Source: Odontocerum albicorne (lineage: Eukaryota; Arthropoda; Insecta; Trichoptera; Odontoceridae). Taken from it: a stretch of DNA of 64,000 nucleotides. The stretch is from assembly GCA_949825065.1 (NCBI GenBank), contig OX463859.1, positions 2,515,137 to 2,579,136 on the forward strand. Direction: 5' to 3'. Each line of letters starts with the position of its first letter. The first letter of the stretch is position 1. The notes beneath the pieces were generated by a model. That model was not told the DNA's origin and did no database searches. It saw only the letters and a list, made by a program, of their open reading frames with translations. Both the position numbers and the translations under genes were made by a program. Positions 42,901 through 53,390 of the stretch are shown here, in pieces.

Positions 42901-43136
42901 CCATTTTAATCCCAGTGTGTTTTGGCAAAAAAACAGTAGTTTATATTTTATTTTTTATCTCTGTTAATATTTCATTTTAAATACATTCATTTAAAAGTTA
43001 ATGATTCTTGAAGTTTAAAAAAATATATATTCAACATAAAAACTTGTATGAAAACTTTGAGGCCGATGATTGGCCCTGTGGGATTTTTCCAATAACCCAG
43101 TTGGCGCCGATGATCGGCCGCGTGGGATTAAAATGG
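42901..43136. mobile_element. TTAA-flanked MITE 2 with GCCGATGATCGGCC-type palindromes
   Basis: TTAA at 42897-42900 and 43137-43140. Perfect 14-bp inverted ends CCATTTTAATCCCA / TGGGATTAAAATGG. It is 236 bp. The right half has GGCCGATGATTGGCCCTGTG and, 50 bases on, GCCGATGATCGGCCGCGTGG. It lies only 105 bases from MITE 1. Confidence 0.85.
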
Positions 43137-43584
43137 TTAAAATAACCAAGGAAAATATTTGTTACTGCCACACGGTATCGTTTTTGTATTGATCTAAGGG
43201 TATCCAACAAGACACAGGCAATTGCCTAGTTTATCGAATCCTGAACATATAACACCTAACTAGCAATACACCCATTGCTTTACAGAGCCTATTTTAACGG
43301 AATTTAGCTATAACTGGATTAAAAACAACAATCAGCAAATTCGTTTTATGGTAAAGCAATCTGAGAGCTTTTAAAGGAATCGATAAATTTAAATTACCCA
43401 TAGTTTGGAGGACAAATAAAAAGGGTCGAATGACCAAAATTTTATTTTAAGATAACTTTCAAAATAACTTTGTTCGAGAAAATATGCAAACTTTGTAAAA
43501 ATATTTTCACCCAGTTTCTACTTCTCAATTGACTAATTCTCATATGGAATATTATAATTCTTAATTTCAAATTTTATTCTTTAA

Positions 43585-44105
43585 CCTGTACACCGCGTTA
43601 AAAATCAAAATCCTGTGCGAGGCACAATTTTGGCGTTTTTTAATTTCTAAGTTTAACCCTGAGAGATCGGCGCACTGCTATAGCAGTGGAATAAATTTGT
43701 TCAACCCTTGTATTCTTAATTGAATATCATTCATTTAGAATACAAGGGGACATATTCTAAAATATATTTATGTTGTAAAAATATTTGTTTTTTGTTTTTT
43801 TGTTGTTTAAAATAAATATTTATCATGAACGTCCGAATCGTAAATATATCTCAGCACTAGATAGACAATTATATTTTTTTCTTGTAGCGCTCTCAGGGTT
43901 AAACGCGTATCTTGTTTAGAACCACTGATATTTGATTACACCACCAAGTAAACATGACATTCAAGTAATTTTCTGATAGTAAATAATAGTCATTACTCTT
44001 AAGGAGACTCATTAAATAAACGAGATAAACTATACATTACGTAAAATACACAAAGGAATGCTACAGATCAGATCACAGGCGTTTGTGCTTCCCGCGAGGA
44101 ACACG
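43585..44105. mobile_element. TTAA-flanked MITE, family B, second copy with a nested MITE
   Basis: TTAA at 43581-43584 and 44106-44109. Ends CCTGTACACCGCG and (reverse complement) CGTGTTCCTCGCG. It matches 36432-37046 at both sides, lacks the ~335-base middle of that copy, and has a 232-bp MITE inserted at AAGTTTAA. Without the insertion it would be about 285 bp. Confidence 0.72.
43667..43898. mobile_element. TTAA-flanked MITE 3, nested, with empty-site proof
   Basis: TTAA at 43663-43666 and 43899-43902. Inverted ends CCCTGAGAG / CTCTCAGGG. Inside, CACTGCTATAGCAGTG is a perfect 16-bp palindrome. The uninterrupted homologue at 36505-36525 (TCTAAGTTTAAACACATATT) shows a single TTAA where this copy has TTAA-insert-TTAA, which proves the insertion and the duplicated target. 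Confidence 0.9.
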
Positions 44106-44109
44106 TTAA

Positions 44110-44450
44110 ATCATTATTTTGTATGTTCTTATTTCAAAATACATTCTTCTCTCATATTTCATTGATTTTTCTTCTTCATGGGACAAAGCATGCACTTTTT
44201 ATGTGTATTTTGGGTTCATTTTTGGTTTAACTTTTGTTTTTGTTTTTATTCTTATGATTGTGTGCGGTATATTGTGGGATGAACAATTTTGATCTTTCTG
44301 GAGTGATGATGTGTGAAGAGTTTGATTCCGCATGATGTTTCCAGTTGTAATTGAGTGTCACTGTTTGTCAGGTTGATGAGAGCGTGCAACGGGGTTTTGT
44401 TTTTGTGTAATCAAAAATCGGAAAGAAGTATCGATTTATTTTTTCATACT
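44110..44450. other. Intergenic DNA, nothing recognised
   Basis: T-rich and A-rich runs only. Confidence 0.4.
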
Positions 44451-44456
44451 AAATAT

Positions 44457-44610
44457 CCTCAGTGAGATACAGGCAAAAGCCTAGTTTACTGGGGATACGA
44501 CAAATGAAAGGCGACAAACCCAGATCCATTAAAATAATGTATTTCCAAATTAAATTACCTGTTGTTTTTTCGCAATTTATGTATATTTCTTGTCATGTGT
44601 AATAATAAAT
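44457..44610 (-). repeat. Interspersed repeat B, copy 3
   Basis: CTCAGTGAGATACAGGCAAA, AGCCTAGTTTACTGGGGATA and CGACAAATGAAAGGCGACAA are the reverse complement of the copies at 38931 and 41925. Confidence 0.6.
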
Positions 44611-44694
44611 CAATAAATAAATAATAAATTAATAAATAAAAATTTATAAAGAAAAAACAATTCGATATACGAAATTTAGATTTATGGAAAACTT

Positions 44695-45235
44695 TTCTTC
44701 TTCTTCATCTTATTTTAGGCCTGTTGGCCTGTTATGGTCCTGCATCATTGTTTCCCTCTTGTGACATCGACTGCCAGCTGTCTCCATCTTTTGGGAGTTC
44801 GTCCTGGAGGTCTGCTTGCTTGGGGGATACTGTCCCTGGCCATTCTTACAGCTCTTGGTTCCGCCATTCTGGATACATGTTCGTTCCAGAACTTCTCTGT
44901 CGTCCCCATCTGACAATATCTTCGACTTCGCACATCCTTCGGATTTCTGTGTTTCGTACTCTATCACGAAGGGTTTTGCCAGCGATACTCCTGAGTACAT
45001 TCATTTCGCTGGTTCGAAGGCGATTTTTGGTTCTGACAGTGTCGGCTCTAGACTATATGCTGTATGTCATTATGGGGCGGACACAGGTCTTGTATATCCT
45101 CACCTTGCTTGGCATGTTCATATACTTGTTTTTCCAGATAGTGTTCTTTAAACATCTGGAAATAGCTGCGAAATGTAATTCTTTTTTCAGGAATGTATTT
45201 CTTTTTCCATAAAGTGAAGCATGAATATACCACAT
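44695..45235 (-). pseudogene. LINE pol C-terminus, minus strand
   Basis: The minus strand reads FLKKELHFAAISRCLKNTIW, KVRIYKTCVRPIMTYSI, then NVLRSIAGKTLRDRVRNTEI, RRMCEVEDIVRWGRQR in a shifted frame, and ends in a GAAGAAGAAGAA tail at about 44695. It belongs to the family at 54098-54405 and 32378-32756. At least two frameshifts separate the parts. Confidence 0.8.
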
Positions 45236-46430
45236 TTAGAATTATTATACTTTTTTTATGCATGTATAACTGTATTTTGTGTGATAAAAAATATATACAC
45301 ATAGAATAGCAGTAACCTCATACATTTGGAGTAGACTTTTACTTCTAACTCCTAAATTATGAAAAAAGAAAAATTCAGTAACATCTCAAACACTCCACTT
45401 TTATATCTCCTTTGAGTTAAAATGTGTGTCTAAATTTTTTCAGTCATATACAGATATTTTAACTTTTATAGATGGAAGAAAAATCAAACATTCAACTTTG
45501 TTTTTTTTTTTTTTTTTTTTTTTTCGTTATATTTTTAAGCACTATGCGCATTTCAACACCCACTGTATTGTGTCCTCCTCAAGTGAGTTATTTGTTCAAT
45601 GTTTGTACAGTCACTCCTTACTCTTTTCCACATAAGACTATTAAACATAGTTAGTAACGTAATTTAGTTTAACTAACTCAGCTGAAGAGGATACAGCGCA
45701 GCATGTGTTAACACCATAGCCCCACCTCAAATCAGATATAACTTTCTCTGTACCTGATCCATTTTTTAGGAAATAGTGATTTTTCTTAAGGTTTTACTAA
45801 AATAGCTGTTTATATGAAAGTATGAGGAATAATCAAATGAGGAATAATCAAATGAGGAATAATCAAATGAAGAATAATAAAAAATATGAGGAATAATCAA
45901 GCTTTCTATAATTGTACATAATACTTAAACATTTAACTTTAGAAAGATACAGTTGCCAACATTTTCCTTTATGAAGAGCCACATAAAAATCTTTGCACAT
46001 ATACCGAGTTTTACTCTTTTTTTTTATGCTTTGTACACACCTTACATGTTCAACATGTCTTTTTTTGTCACTGGAATTTTAATTAAAACATGCTTTATCA
46101 TATCCTTCGATACCTGCTAGATGGATCTTGCATGTTTCTCATATACTATACTTGTTGTATTCTACAATACTTTCAGACTTAAGGATGTCATTGCCAAGAT
46201 AATATTTATTTTCCGTATTTTCCATTCTAAAAGAGTGTATGGATGACACCATACTTACAACCCTTTTTTCACATCATTCATACTTGTCATGAAAAAAAAC
46301 TATTTTAAAAGACAATAATTATAAAAGCCTTTCTCAACAGGATAAATATAGTCAACTGTTTCAGAACGATTCAAGTATTTGCTGTTATAAAATTCAATGA
46401 AATATCATAAAACTAAACGCTAGATGTCGT
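45236..46430. other. Intergenic DNA with a poly-T tract and a short tandem repeat
   Basis: A T tract of about 26 bases lies at 45500-45525. GAGGAATAATCAAAT is repeated about five times at 45829-45902. No gene was recognised. Confidence 0.55.
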
Positions 46431-46434
46431 TAAA

Positions 46435-46640
46435 GTGATTCTTTTTGAAGGGCTAGAATGTCACGTGAAAACACGGGATAGGGACTCAACGCATAGTGGA
46501 CCTATTTTTGAAGGGCTAAAATATCACGTGAAAACACGGGATAAGGACTCAACGCATAGTGGACCTATTTTTGAAGGGCTAGAATATCACGTGAAAACAC
46601 GGGATAGGGACTCAACGAATAGTTGACCTATCATACAAAA
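46435..46640. repeat. 63-bp tandem repeat, about 3 units
   Basis: The unit starts TTTTTGAAGGGCTAGAATAT, continues CACGTGAAAACACGGGATAG, then GGACTCAACGCATAGTGGAC and CTA. Spacing is exactly 63 (46442, 46505, 46568), so the frame stays open as a 21-residue repeat. A CACGTG E-box is in every unit. I treat it as non-coding. Confidence 0.85.
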
Positions 46641-46955
46641 AAAACGAGGTCGGGACTCAATGTTTTAAGACACAATTGTCTGCTTGTATACATAAGGAAA
46701 GAAAATGATGTCAAACGTTTAATTTTTATTCCATAAATTATGGATTTCCATAAAGTAACGCCTGAACTATTGAAACTAACTTTCAAAGAATTTTGGCATG
46801 ATTGTTTAATTTTTATTTATGTTTATGACTTGGTCTCTACCCTTATGGAAATAAATAAGTTCTTGATTGAAAATGTTATTTTTTAGGGAAGAAGAGTAAA
46901 AGCATTGTATTATGTTGTTTATAGTTAAGGCATTAACGTTGTGGAGGTTTAAAGA
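46641..46955. other. Intergenic DNA, nothing recognised
   Basis: No feature recognised before the Penelope-like remnant. Confidence 0.4.
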
Positions 46956-46957
46956 CA

Positions 46958-47547
46958 TTGTAATTTATTTTTAACAAACACTGTTTATTCCACTTTTTTA
47001 TGACGGTATAACCCTACCGGTTTCAAGGCTTTCACCTCATCTTCAGGGGAGCGCAAATGTATTATTTGTGAATCGGGGATTGTGCGTGCGTGTTTGTGCG
47101 TTATCTTCTCATTCTTTCTTATAAAACTGCTTAACTATTTCAATGTATTACTGCCTAACTATTTCAATGTTGTTTCAACTATTGGCTAATCATTGTCACC
47201 GTGAGAATCATACTTTTTCTATCGATGATGCCAAATTCTTACATATTAGTGGCAACGGAAATAAATTGGACAGATTAGAGGCCCTAGAAATTTCTAAGTC
47301 AGTATACCGATCGGAACATCTGTTGAACAGTTATTTCCCCAAAATCTCCCCGCTCTTGGCTGAAATTATCCCTAGCCTTCCTCACCCCCCAACCTCCAAC
47401 CGTTGAAGCGTCTATATCGGTACCAGTTCGAACAGCATTTAGTCTTGTTTGCGCTCCCCTGAAGATGAGGTGAAAGCCTTGAAACCGGTAGGGTTATACC
47501 GTCACAAAAAAGTGGAATAAACAGTGTTTGTTAAAAATAAATTACAA
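46958..47547 (+). mobile_element. Penelope-like element remnant with ~100-bp inverted ends
   Basis: The left end (TTGTAATTTATTTTTAACAA, ACACTGTTTATTCCACTTTT, TGACGGTATAACCCTACCGG, TTTCAAGGCTTTCACCTCAT, CTTCAGGGGAGCGCAAA) is repeated inverted at about 47450-47547 with almost no mismatch. Inside lies a GIY-YIG-type C-terminus. Penelope-like elements are known for inverted terminal repeats and for a GIY-YIG endonuclease after the reverse transcriptase. Most of the coding region is missing. Confidence 0.68.
47143..47406 (+). pseudogene. GIY-YIG endonuclease C-terminal fragment (Penelope-like)
   Basis: From about residue 11 the 87-codon frame reads LLANHCHRENHTFSIDDAKF, LHISGNGNKLDRLEALEISK, then LLNSY and PLLAEI. 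This fits the end of Penelope-like endonucleases (FA.HL...NH.F...D...LH...KG.KLN.LE..EI.K......LLN......PL). The catalytic GIY and YIG parts and the reverse transcriptase are absent. The first ten residues are not homologous. Confidence 0.6.
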
Positions 47548-47714
47548 ATATTTCATTTCCCATTTGTCATTCTACTTTTATAAAATTTGGACTCCTTTGA
47601 GGCTTTTCTTTTTTTCGTTCTTGCTGACAGTTAACCTGAGATGGTATTAGTGAGTTTACTTTTTATTTTGTTTTTTGCCATACGTTTTTGTTTTTTATTT
47701 ATTTTTTAATCTAG

Positions 47715-48110
47715 ATATGCGGGGGTGTAGGCTGGAAGCCCCCCGATGCCGTTGCGGTCGGGCTCGCCCTACATTGGTGGGGTGTATCTCAGCCGGGGGA
47801 ATGTTTGTGGGATGAGCCCGGACCTTTTAATGTCTTCTCTCTTGAATGTATTTTTTTTGTCATCTATTTATTTTCTGTGTTTTTTTTCTCTTCTTATTAC
47901 ATGTTCAAGGGTGGTGTGGGCTGAAAAACATCTGGTGTCCCCGTGGCTGGGCTCGCCCTATATTGGTGGGGTGTATCTTGGCCGGGGGGATGTTATTTGA
48001 TGAGCCCAGACCTTTTGATAGCTTCTGTTTTTTAATGTATTACCTTTTTAATGTGTCTAAATGTATTATGTACATACTATGTTGCTATCAATAAACCTGT
48101 ATTTATTTAT
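47715..48110 (+). repeat. Interspersed repeat D, two tandem copies
   Basis: Copies at about 47715-47850 and 47915-48110 share TCGGGCTCGCCCTACATTGG / TGGGCTCGCCCTATATTGG, TGGGGTGTATCT, GATGAGCCCGGACCTTTT and the second ends in ATGTTGCTATCAATAAACCT with A/T repeats. See 5091-5310. The AATAAA end suggests a retroelement 3' UTR. Confidence 0.65.
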
Positions 48111-48445
48111 TTATATTTGGAAAATATTTTTAATAAAAAGTACTTATCATTATTTTCACGAAAAATACTAACAAATAGCAACCAAAGATTATTGTTTATT
48201 GAAAAAAAAAAAATCAAATACACAAGTTCACTATTACTCATATTTTATTTTAATATTATAAAAGCAAAATATGTTTTTGTCAGAAAATCTAATAAGTAGG
48301 GTAAAACGAAGACTAGAAAAACTAAAAATCATAACTATTTTACTATTTACCAAATAGTATTTTGTAGTAAATGTATTTTGTAAAATAAATTAACACAATA
48401 ATTTTTAGTTAATTTTGTTGATAAAAAGAATCTTGGCCTAATTAA
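48111..48445. other. AT-rich intergenic DNA, nothing recognised
   Basis: No feature recognised. Confidence 0.4.
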
Positions 48446-48449
48446 ATTG

Positions 48450-48790
48450 TATGTATATTTTTATTTTTAATAATATCAGACTGGATTCACACTTGATCAC
48501 AATCAACCTTGGCAGGCATGATTTCCACTTATCCGCAGTACTCAGACACTTGCGCAATCTTTTGTCCTGCCACAAAGATTGTGGAGTACCCTGGATCATC
48601 TTATATGGTATATATAGCCTGGTTACAATGCCCATACCTTGCATAGAATGGGGTTTCATTGATTGCATATTGTGCTCATGTGGAATGATCCAGACTATCG
48701 GTCACATGGTGGAGGAGTGTCTAATTTATTAATTCACTGGAAGGCCTGAAGATGTTCCATCAGACTACTTCTGAGGCTGTATCATAAATG
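48450..48790 (+). pseudogene. LINE pol extreme C-terminus (Cys-His tail)
   Basis: The plus frame contains EWGFIDCILCSCGMIQTIGH then MVEECLIY and a stop. This matches the WG...SP.C.CG..QT..H...EC tail found after the RNase H or RT part in several insect LINEs. A second frame continues SLEGLKMFHQTTSEAVS, the usual next segment. Upstream similarity (LSAVLRHLRNLLSCH) is weak. Confidence 0.58.
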
Positions 48791-49735
48791 AGAAAACTAA
48801 ACATTCGACTTTGAGAAAGAAACAATACAAGAGAAGAATTCATAACAATCAACCCCACCTGTAAAAAGATGCAGGCAGGCAACCTAAAAATGTATATTCA
48901 TATACCATTAGGAAAGTTTGTATGCAAGCCCTATCTTTTTCTTGGAATTCCAGTCAGCTCACCCTCGACACAAAGGTAGCTTACAGTATGACTAAGCTAA
49001 AATAGGAAATACAGTCTATGGCTTTTTCAACACTGTCATGAGGTTTTTTAAAGCTGAAGTCAGATAACAACTTCTCTGTAGAGTTCTTTGCCTGATTCAC
49101 TTTGGATATTAGTTTAACTTCGTTTAGAGTGAAGTTGCCCCTCATAAATATTTACTACATTAGTCTTGGTACTTTTTTCTATAAGAAGTTGTTATTTGAA
49201 GTACTGATGATATATTTGAAACCAATTTTCTATACAAAAATAAATCTCATCAAGTCATACATAAGTTCATACAACATTGAATTGAATATTTTCATCAAGC
49301 AAAATGAAAGTGTAGTAAAAAGGTATGCATCACATAAATAATACGGAAAGAATACCTTTAGATGAAGTATTTATATATTTAATAATAAATTTCTTTGCCT
49401 CTGTGACACATGTTTCTACCTCCTATCTCGAGTTTATCTTCAGATGGAATAATCTAGGTTTGCCATGTGTGCTATACTTAAATTCAACTTACATATATAA
49501 TATTTAATCGGAAGTGTGTGTATGGTCCAAAATATTTCTGTATGAGAGATATTTTTTTTTGCATTCTTTGATTATTTGTTACTTTTTTTATTTTTTCTTA
49601 TGGCTTATGTACGAGTATCTCTAATGTTTCTATATTCATTATTTTGTGTTACTTTTGTGACGAAAATAAAAGTTTACATGTCTCAAAAGTTATAAAAGAC
49701 ATTTATTTTAAAAACATTACATATATATGTATAAA
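48791..49735. other. Intergenic DNA, nothing recognised
   Basis: Several 60-80 codon frames without recognisable domains. No repeat was seen. Confidence 0.4.
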
Positions 49736-49741
49736 ACCATA

Positions 49742-50285
49742 AGGCCTCGGCCACACAGGTAGGAGCCTCGCTTGGTGCTTAGAGCTACGCTCCTAGCTAG
49801 GTGACATATCCTAACCGAACCATATACCATAGCATGTAGTGTGGGCATTGCGATAGTATGCGAACCAACGCACCGCATACTATCGCAATGGCCACACTAC
49901 ACACTTCGCACCACGCTACGTGACGATTAGTCACCTAGTGAGTCTCCTAGCGAACAGACGTGTTGGTTAATTTTATTGGGTCACTAAGTGATTTTACAAG
50001 ATGGCGGAAGTTTTAATAATAGCTGTGTATAAAAGGGAGCCTTTGTGGAACCCATCTAGCAAATTATACAAAAATGTACCTGTAATAAAATCACTTTGGA
50101 ATGAAGTTGCACAGGAAGTAAATAAAGATTGTAAGTTGGAATGAAATTGGTTGGTTTTGAGAGTGGCATCATTTTTTGACTCAACCGCTCCCAAATGTCA
50201 AATGAATTTGTCCAAAGCACTTTGGTGTGGCCAAGTATGAAGTCACTTAGTCTATTAGTCATGTAGCACCTTGGTGTGGCCTTAG
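49742..50285. mobile_element. Foldback MITE starting TAAGGCCTCGGCCACAC, long copy
   Basis: The left end TAAGGCCTCGGCCACACAGG and the reverse complement of the right end TAAGGCCACACCAAGGT define the element. Inside, ATTGCGATAGTATGCG pairs with CGCATACTATCGCAAT, and TGTAGTGTGG pairs with CCACACTACA, forming a long hairpin. A related 175-bp copy is at 53391-53566. No transposase is encoded. Superfamily unknown. Confidence 0.7.
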
Positions 50286-50389
50286 CCTAAGCAAAAATAG
50301 TAATAAATAACCAACTAATGCAAAAAATGTCACTTCTTATTAAAAAAAAATCTTTGGGTTTATGAACCACACACACTACCGATGAAACA

Positions 50390-50480
50390 TGATACCAGTT
50401 ATCATTACTCTTGTAACATACAGGATCATTACTCTTGTAACATGTTATCATTACTCTTGTTACATACAGGATCATTCCGC
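50390..50480. repeat. About 26-bp direct repeat, 3-4 units
   Basis: ATCATTACTCTTGTAACATA plus CAGG recurs at 50400, 50424, 50448 and 50470 with small changes. Confidence 0.75.
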
Positions 50481-51435
50481 TTGAAGAGAACATCAAGATA
50501 GGTGGTAGAAACATGTGTCACGGAGATTAATGTAATAACAAAGTAATATATTATTAAATATTATAATATGAAGTAAAATTGATAAAGTATTTAAATTTTC
50601 AAATAATATAACATATTTCTTTCACTCTTTCTTTCTCTTAGAATTCTTGAAATTATACGTATGGCTTTTTGCTATCATCACTTGATATAGACAAAACTGT
50701 TTCGTGTATAAACTCATAGTAGGACCATAGATTACAATGGATTGATGGTTTTTATAGCGATAATACTTCCTGAAAAAAAAAGAAGGCTTAGGTCAAGAAT
50801 GAATCCAGTCAAAAATAATGGTAAAATTTTTTGAGTGTAAACATTACAATCATACGTGTGTCTAACTGATAAATATCTGTAAGTAATAAATAGTAGCATA
50901 TTATAATATTAAATTTCTAGAGATATTATACTATTATATGTAAAATATATATATATAACTCAATGTTAATAATTTTATAAAGGATTGTTTACTAAATTAT
51001 TTTTATTTATTATGTAAGTAGGGATGTTATAATAAATAAATTAATAAATATCTGAATGTAAATTATTATATAAAAAAAATTTAATTGCCATGTAAATTGA
51101 AATGTATAAGCAATGGCGGAATAAATCCGACGAAAGAATATATGTGTTTATACTAAAGAGTGGAAGGAAAATAAATCTGTATGAAAATAAAACTAGCTTT
51201 TTATTTATTCTCTCACCAAATATTTCCTTGAAGATACATTTTGTAAATTGTCTTATTGCAGTACAAAAAGTGTATTGTAATAAAATATATATATTATTAC
51301 ACAAGTATTTGCAGAATGGTGCAATACAACACAAGTATTTGCAGAATGGTGCTATTGCACAGGTATTTTACAAAAGAGACCATATTATTTAAAAATATTA
51401 ATAACAAAAAACAGTTTAGAAAATATAATACATAC
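50481..51435. other. AT-rich intergenic DNA, nothing recognised
   Basis: A short direct duplication, ACACAAGTATTTGCAGAATG, occurs at about 51300 and 51330. No gene was recognised. Confidence 0.42.
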
Positions 51436-51439
51436 CATC

Positions 51440-51850
51440 ATGCCATTTCCCTGTCGGGGATGGCAGCAGGTCAGAGTGCCATAATTTCGTATCTCGACTC
51501 ATATCTTTAGCATCTTCTACATCCGTACAACTTATATGATTTCTTTGACTTTCTACGTTTCTTTCTTTCAGAATATAATTCACTTGATCCAACCATACTT
51601 ACCTTGGTCTTCCTTTCATATGCATTCCACTCACATTTGCACTGTATATGTTGTTTTGTTAGTCTTTCTTCATTCATTCGTTCAAAATGCCCAAATCTTC
51701 GTCTTACTAAACACATCAGCCATAAGTTTACATTCATTCCTTATCAATTTGTTCCGTATTCTGTCATACATTGTCACTCCGTGTATTGTTCTAAATGCAC
51801 GCATCTCTACATCATTTATTCAGCTCATATAGAGACGATGAACTGATTTG
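51440..51850 (-). pseudogene. LINE pol C-terminus, minus strand
   Basis: The minus strand reads DVEMRAFRTIHGVTMYDRIR then NKLIRNECKLMADVF, and in the next frame RRRFGHFERMNEERLTKQ. These are the ordered segments EMR.LR...GVT.YDRIRN..IR..C and FGH.ERM.EERLTKQ of a known type of insect LINE. Frameshifts separate the parts. The same family is at 20640-21360 and 27930-28090. Confidence 0.78.
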
Positions 51851-52079
51851 ACATCCGTAGAGGGAAAAGCGTCTGATTGAGCTCTCGAAAATTAGTCAGT
51901 AAGAAACTGGTTGAGTTTTGGATATCAGTTGTTAAATGCTAAATTAAGCGTATTTTGGTTCCATTTGCGACGACTTACCTCTGCAAAGCTGAGTTTTTGG
52001 TGGTAGGTAAAACTCACCGTGGAACAGGAAATGAAGGTTGTTTTTTCTAGTTTAATAATAAAAAGGTAATTTATTTATT

Positions 52080-52920
52080 GCCATTTAGAGCTAACTGCTG
52101 TAACAGGTGCTCTAACTCTAGAATTATATATCGCTGTTTAGAGAACTAACTGTCGTAACAGGTGTTCTAACTCTAGAATTATATATCACTGTTTAGAAAG
52201 CTAACTGTTGTAACAGGTGTTCTAACTCTAGATTTGTTTAGAGACCTAACTGTCGTAACGGGTGTTCTAACTCTAGATTTGTTTAGAGAGCTAACTGACA
52301 TAACGGGTGCTCTAACTCTAGATTTATTTAGAGAGCTAATTGTCGTAACAGGTGCTCTGACTCTAGATTTGTTTAGAGAGCTAACTGTCGTAACGGGTGC
52401 TCTAACTCTAGATTTGTTTAGAAAGCTAACTGACATAACGGGTGCTCTCACTCTAGATTTATTTAGAGAGCTAACTGTCGTAACGGGTGCTCTAACTCTA
52501 GATTTGTTTAGAGAGCTAACTGACATAACGGGTGCTCTAACTCTAGATTTCTTTAGAGAGCTAACTGTCGTAACAGGTGCTCTGACTCTAGATTTGTTTA
52601 GAGAGCTAACTGTCGTTACAGGTGTTCTAACTCTAGATTTATTTAGAGAGCTAACTGTCATAACGGGTGCTCTTACTCTAGATTTATTTAGAGAGCTAAC
52701 TGTCGTAACGGGTGCTCTAACTCTAGATTTGTTTAGAGAGCTAACTGACATAACGGGTGCTCTAACTCTAGATTTCTTTAGAGAGCTAACTGTCGTAACA
52801 GGTGCTCTGACTCTAGATTTGTTTAGAGAGCTAACTGTCGTAACGGGTGCTCTAACTCTAGATTTGTTTAGAGTTAACTGTTGTAACGGGTGCTTTAGCT
52901 CTAGATTTGATCCCACTATT
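52080..52920. repeat. 45-bp minisatellite, about 18 units, open on both strands
   Basis: The unit is GAGCTAACTGTCGTAACGGG, TGCTCTAACTCTAGATTTGT, TTAGA. Variants (GACATAACG, CTTTAGAG, TCTGACTC) repeat in register at a 225-bp period (for example GACATAACG at 52522 and 52747), so blocks of five units were duplicated. As 45 is divisible by three, both strands stay open (plus FRELTVVTGALTLDL repeats, minus NKSRVRAPVTTVSSL repeats). Confidence 0.92.
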
Positions 52921-53390
52921 ATTGACAGATTAAAAATATACATAAGTTGAGTATAGGGATAGGAGGGTGGCTTTTGAGGTGAAAACTGAGAAACTGCGTG
53001 GTGAACAACAGGCTTACCAATCTCTTTAAATGATAAGTTTTTGAGGTTGTCATGGAATAATCTTTATGCACTAAAGATGCAGTGAATCGAAAAGAGAAAA
53101 CCCTTCTCTCGAACCTCGGTAACACGCCAGGATTCAAATGTTAAACAAAAAATAATAATGAAAACTCAATGAACACATCATATTATTTATTGGATTAATG
53201 AACAATGTCTTTTCAACTTATTTTATCACAATGACAAAACTGAACCAATTATTCAAGATATTGTGGCAAAATTAACATTAAGAACTAATCTAGGGTTGTT
53301 TGCGAGACAGATTTGATTTAATAAAAACCATATCTTTACCACGCCCTATCAATGTTGTGTGTCTTCTTTCTTCGAGAAACTTTCCACTTA
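52921..53390. other. Intergenic DNA, nothing recognised
   Basis: No feature recognised. Confidence 0.4.

Noticed and set aside
44724..45212. 162-codon plus-strand protein
   Set aside because: It is antisense to a LINE C-terminus (NVLRSIAGKTLRDRVRN on the minus strand).
47633..48445. Further TTAA-bounded elements
   Set aside because: TTAA is common in AT-rich DNA. Other TTAACC/GGTTAA pairs in the window had no matching inverted ends beyond the tetranucleotide.
52179..52950. Two long proteins (254 and 238 codons) on opposite strands
   Set aside because: Both are translations of a 45-bp minisatellite whose unit lacks stops on both strands. There is no domain, and variation between units does not favour one frame.
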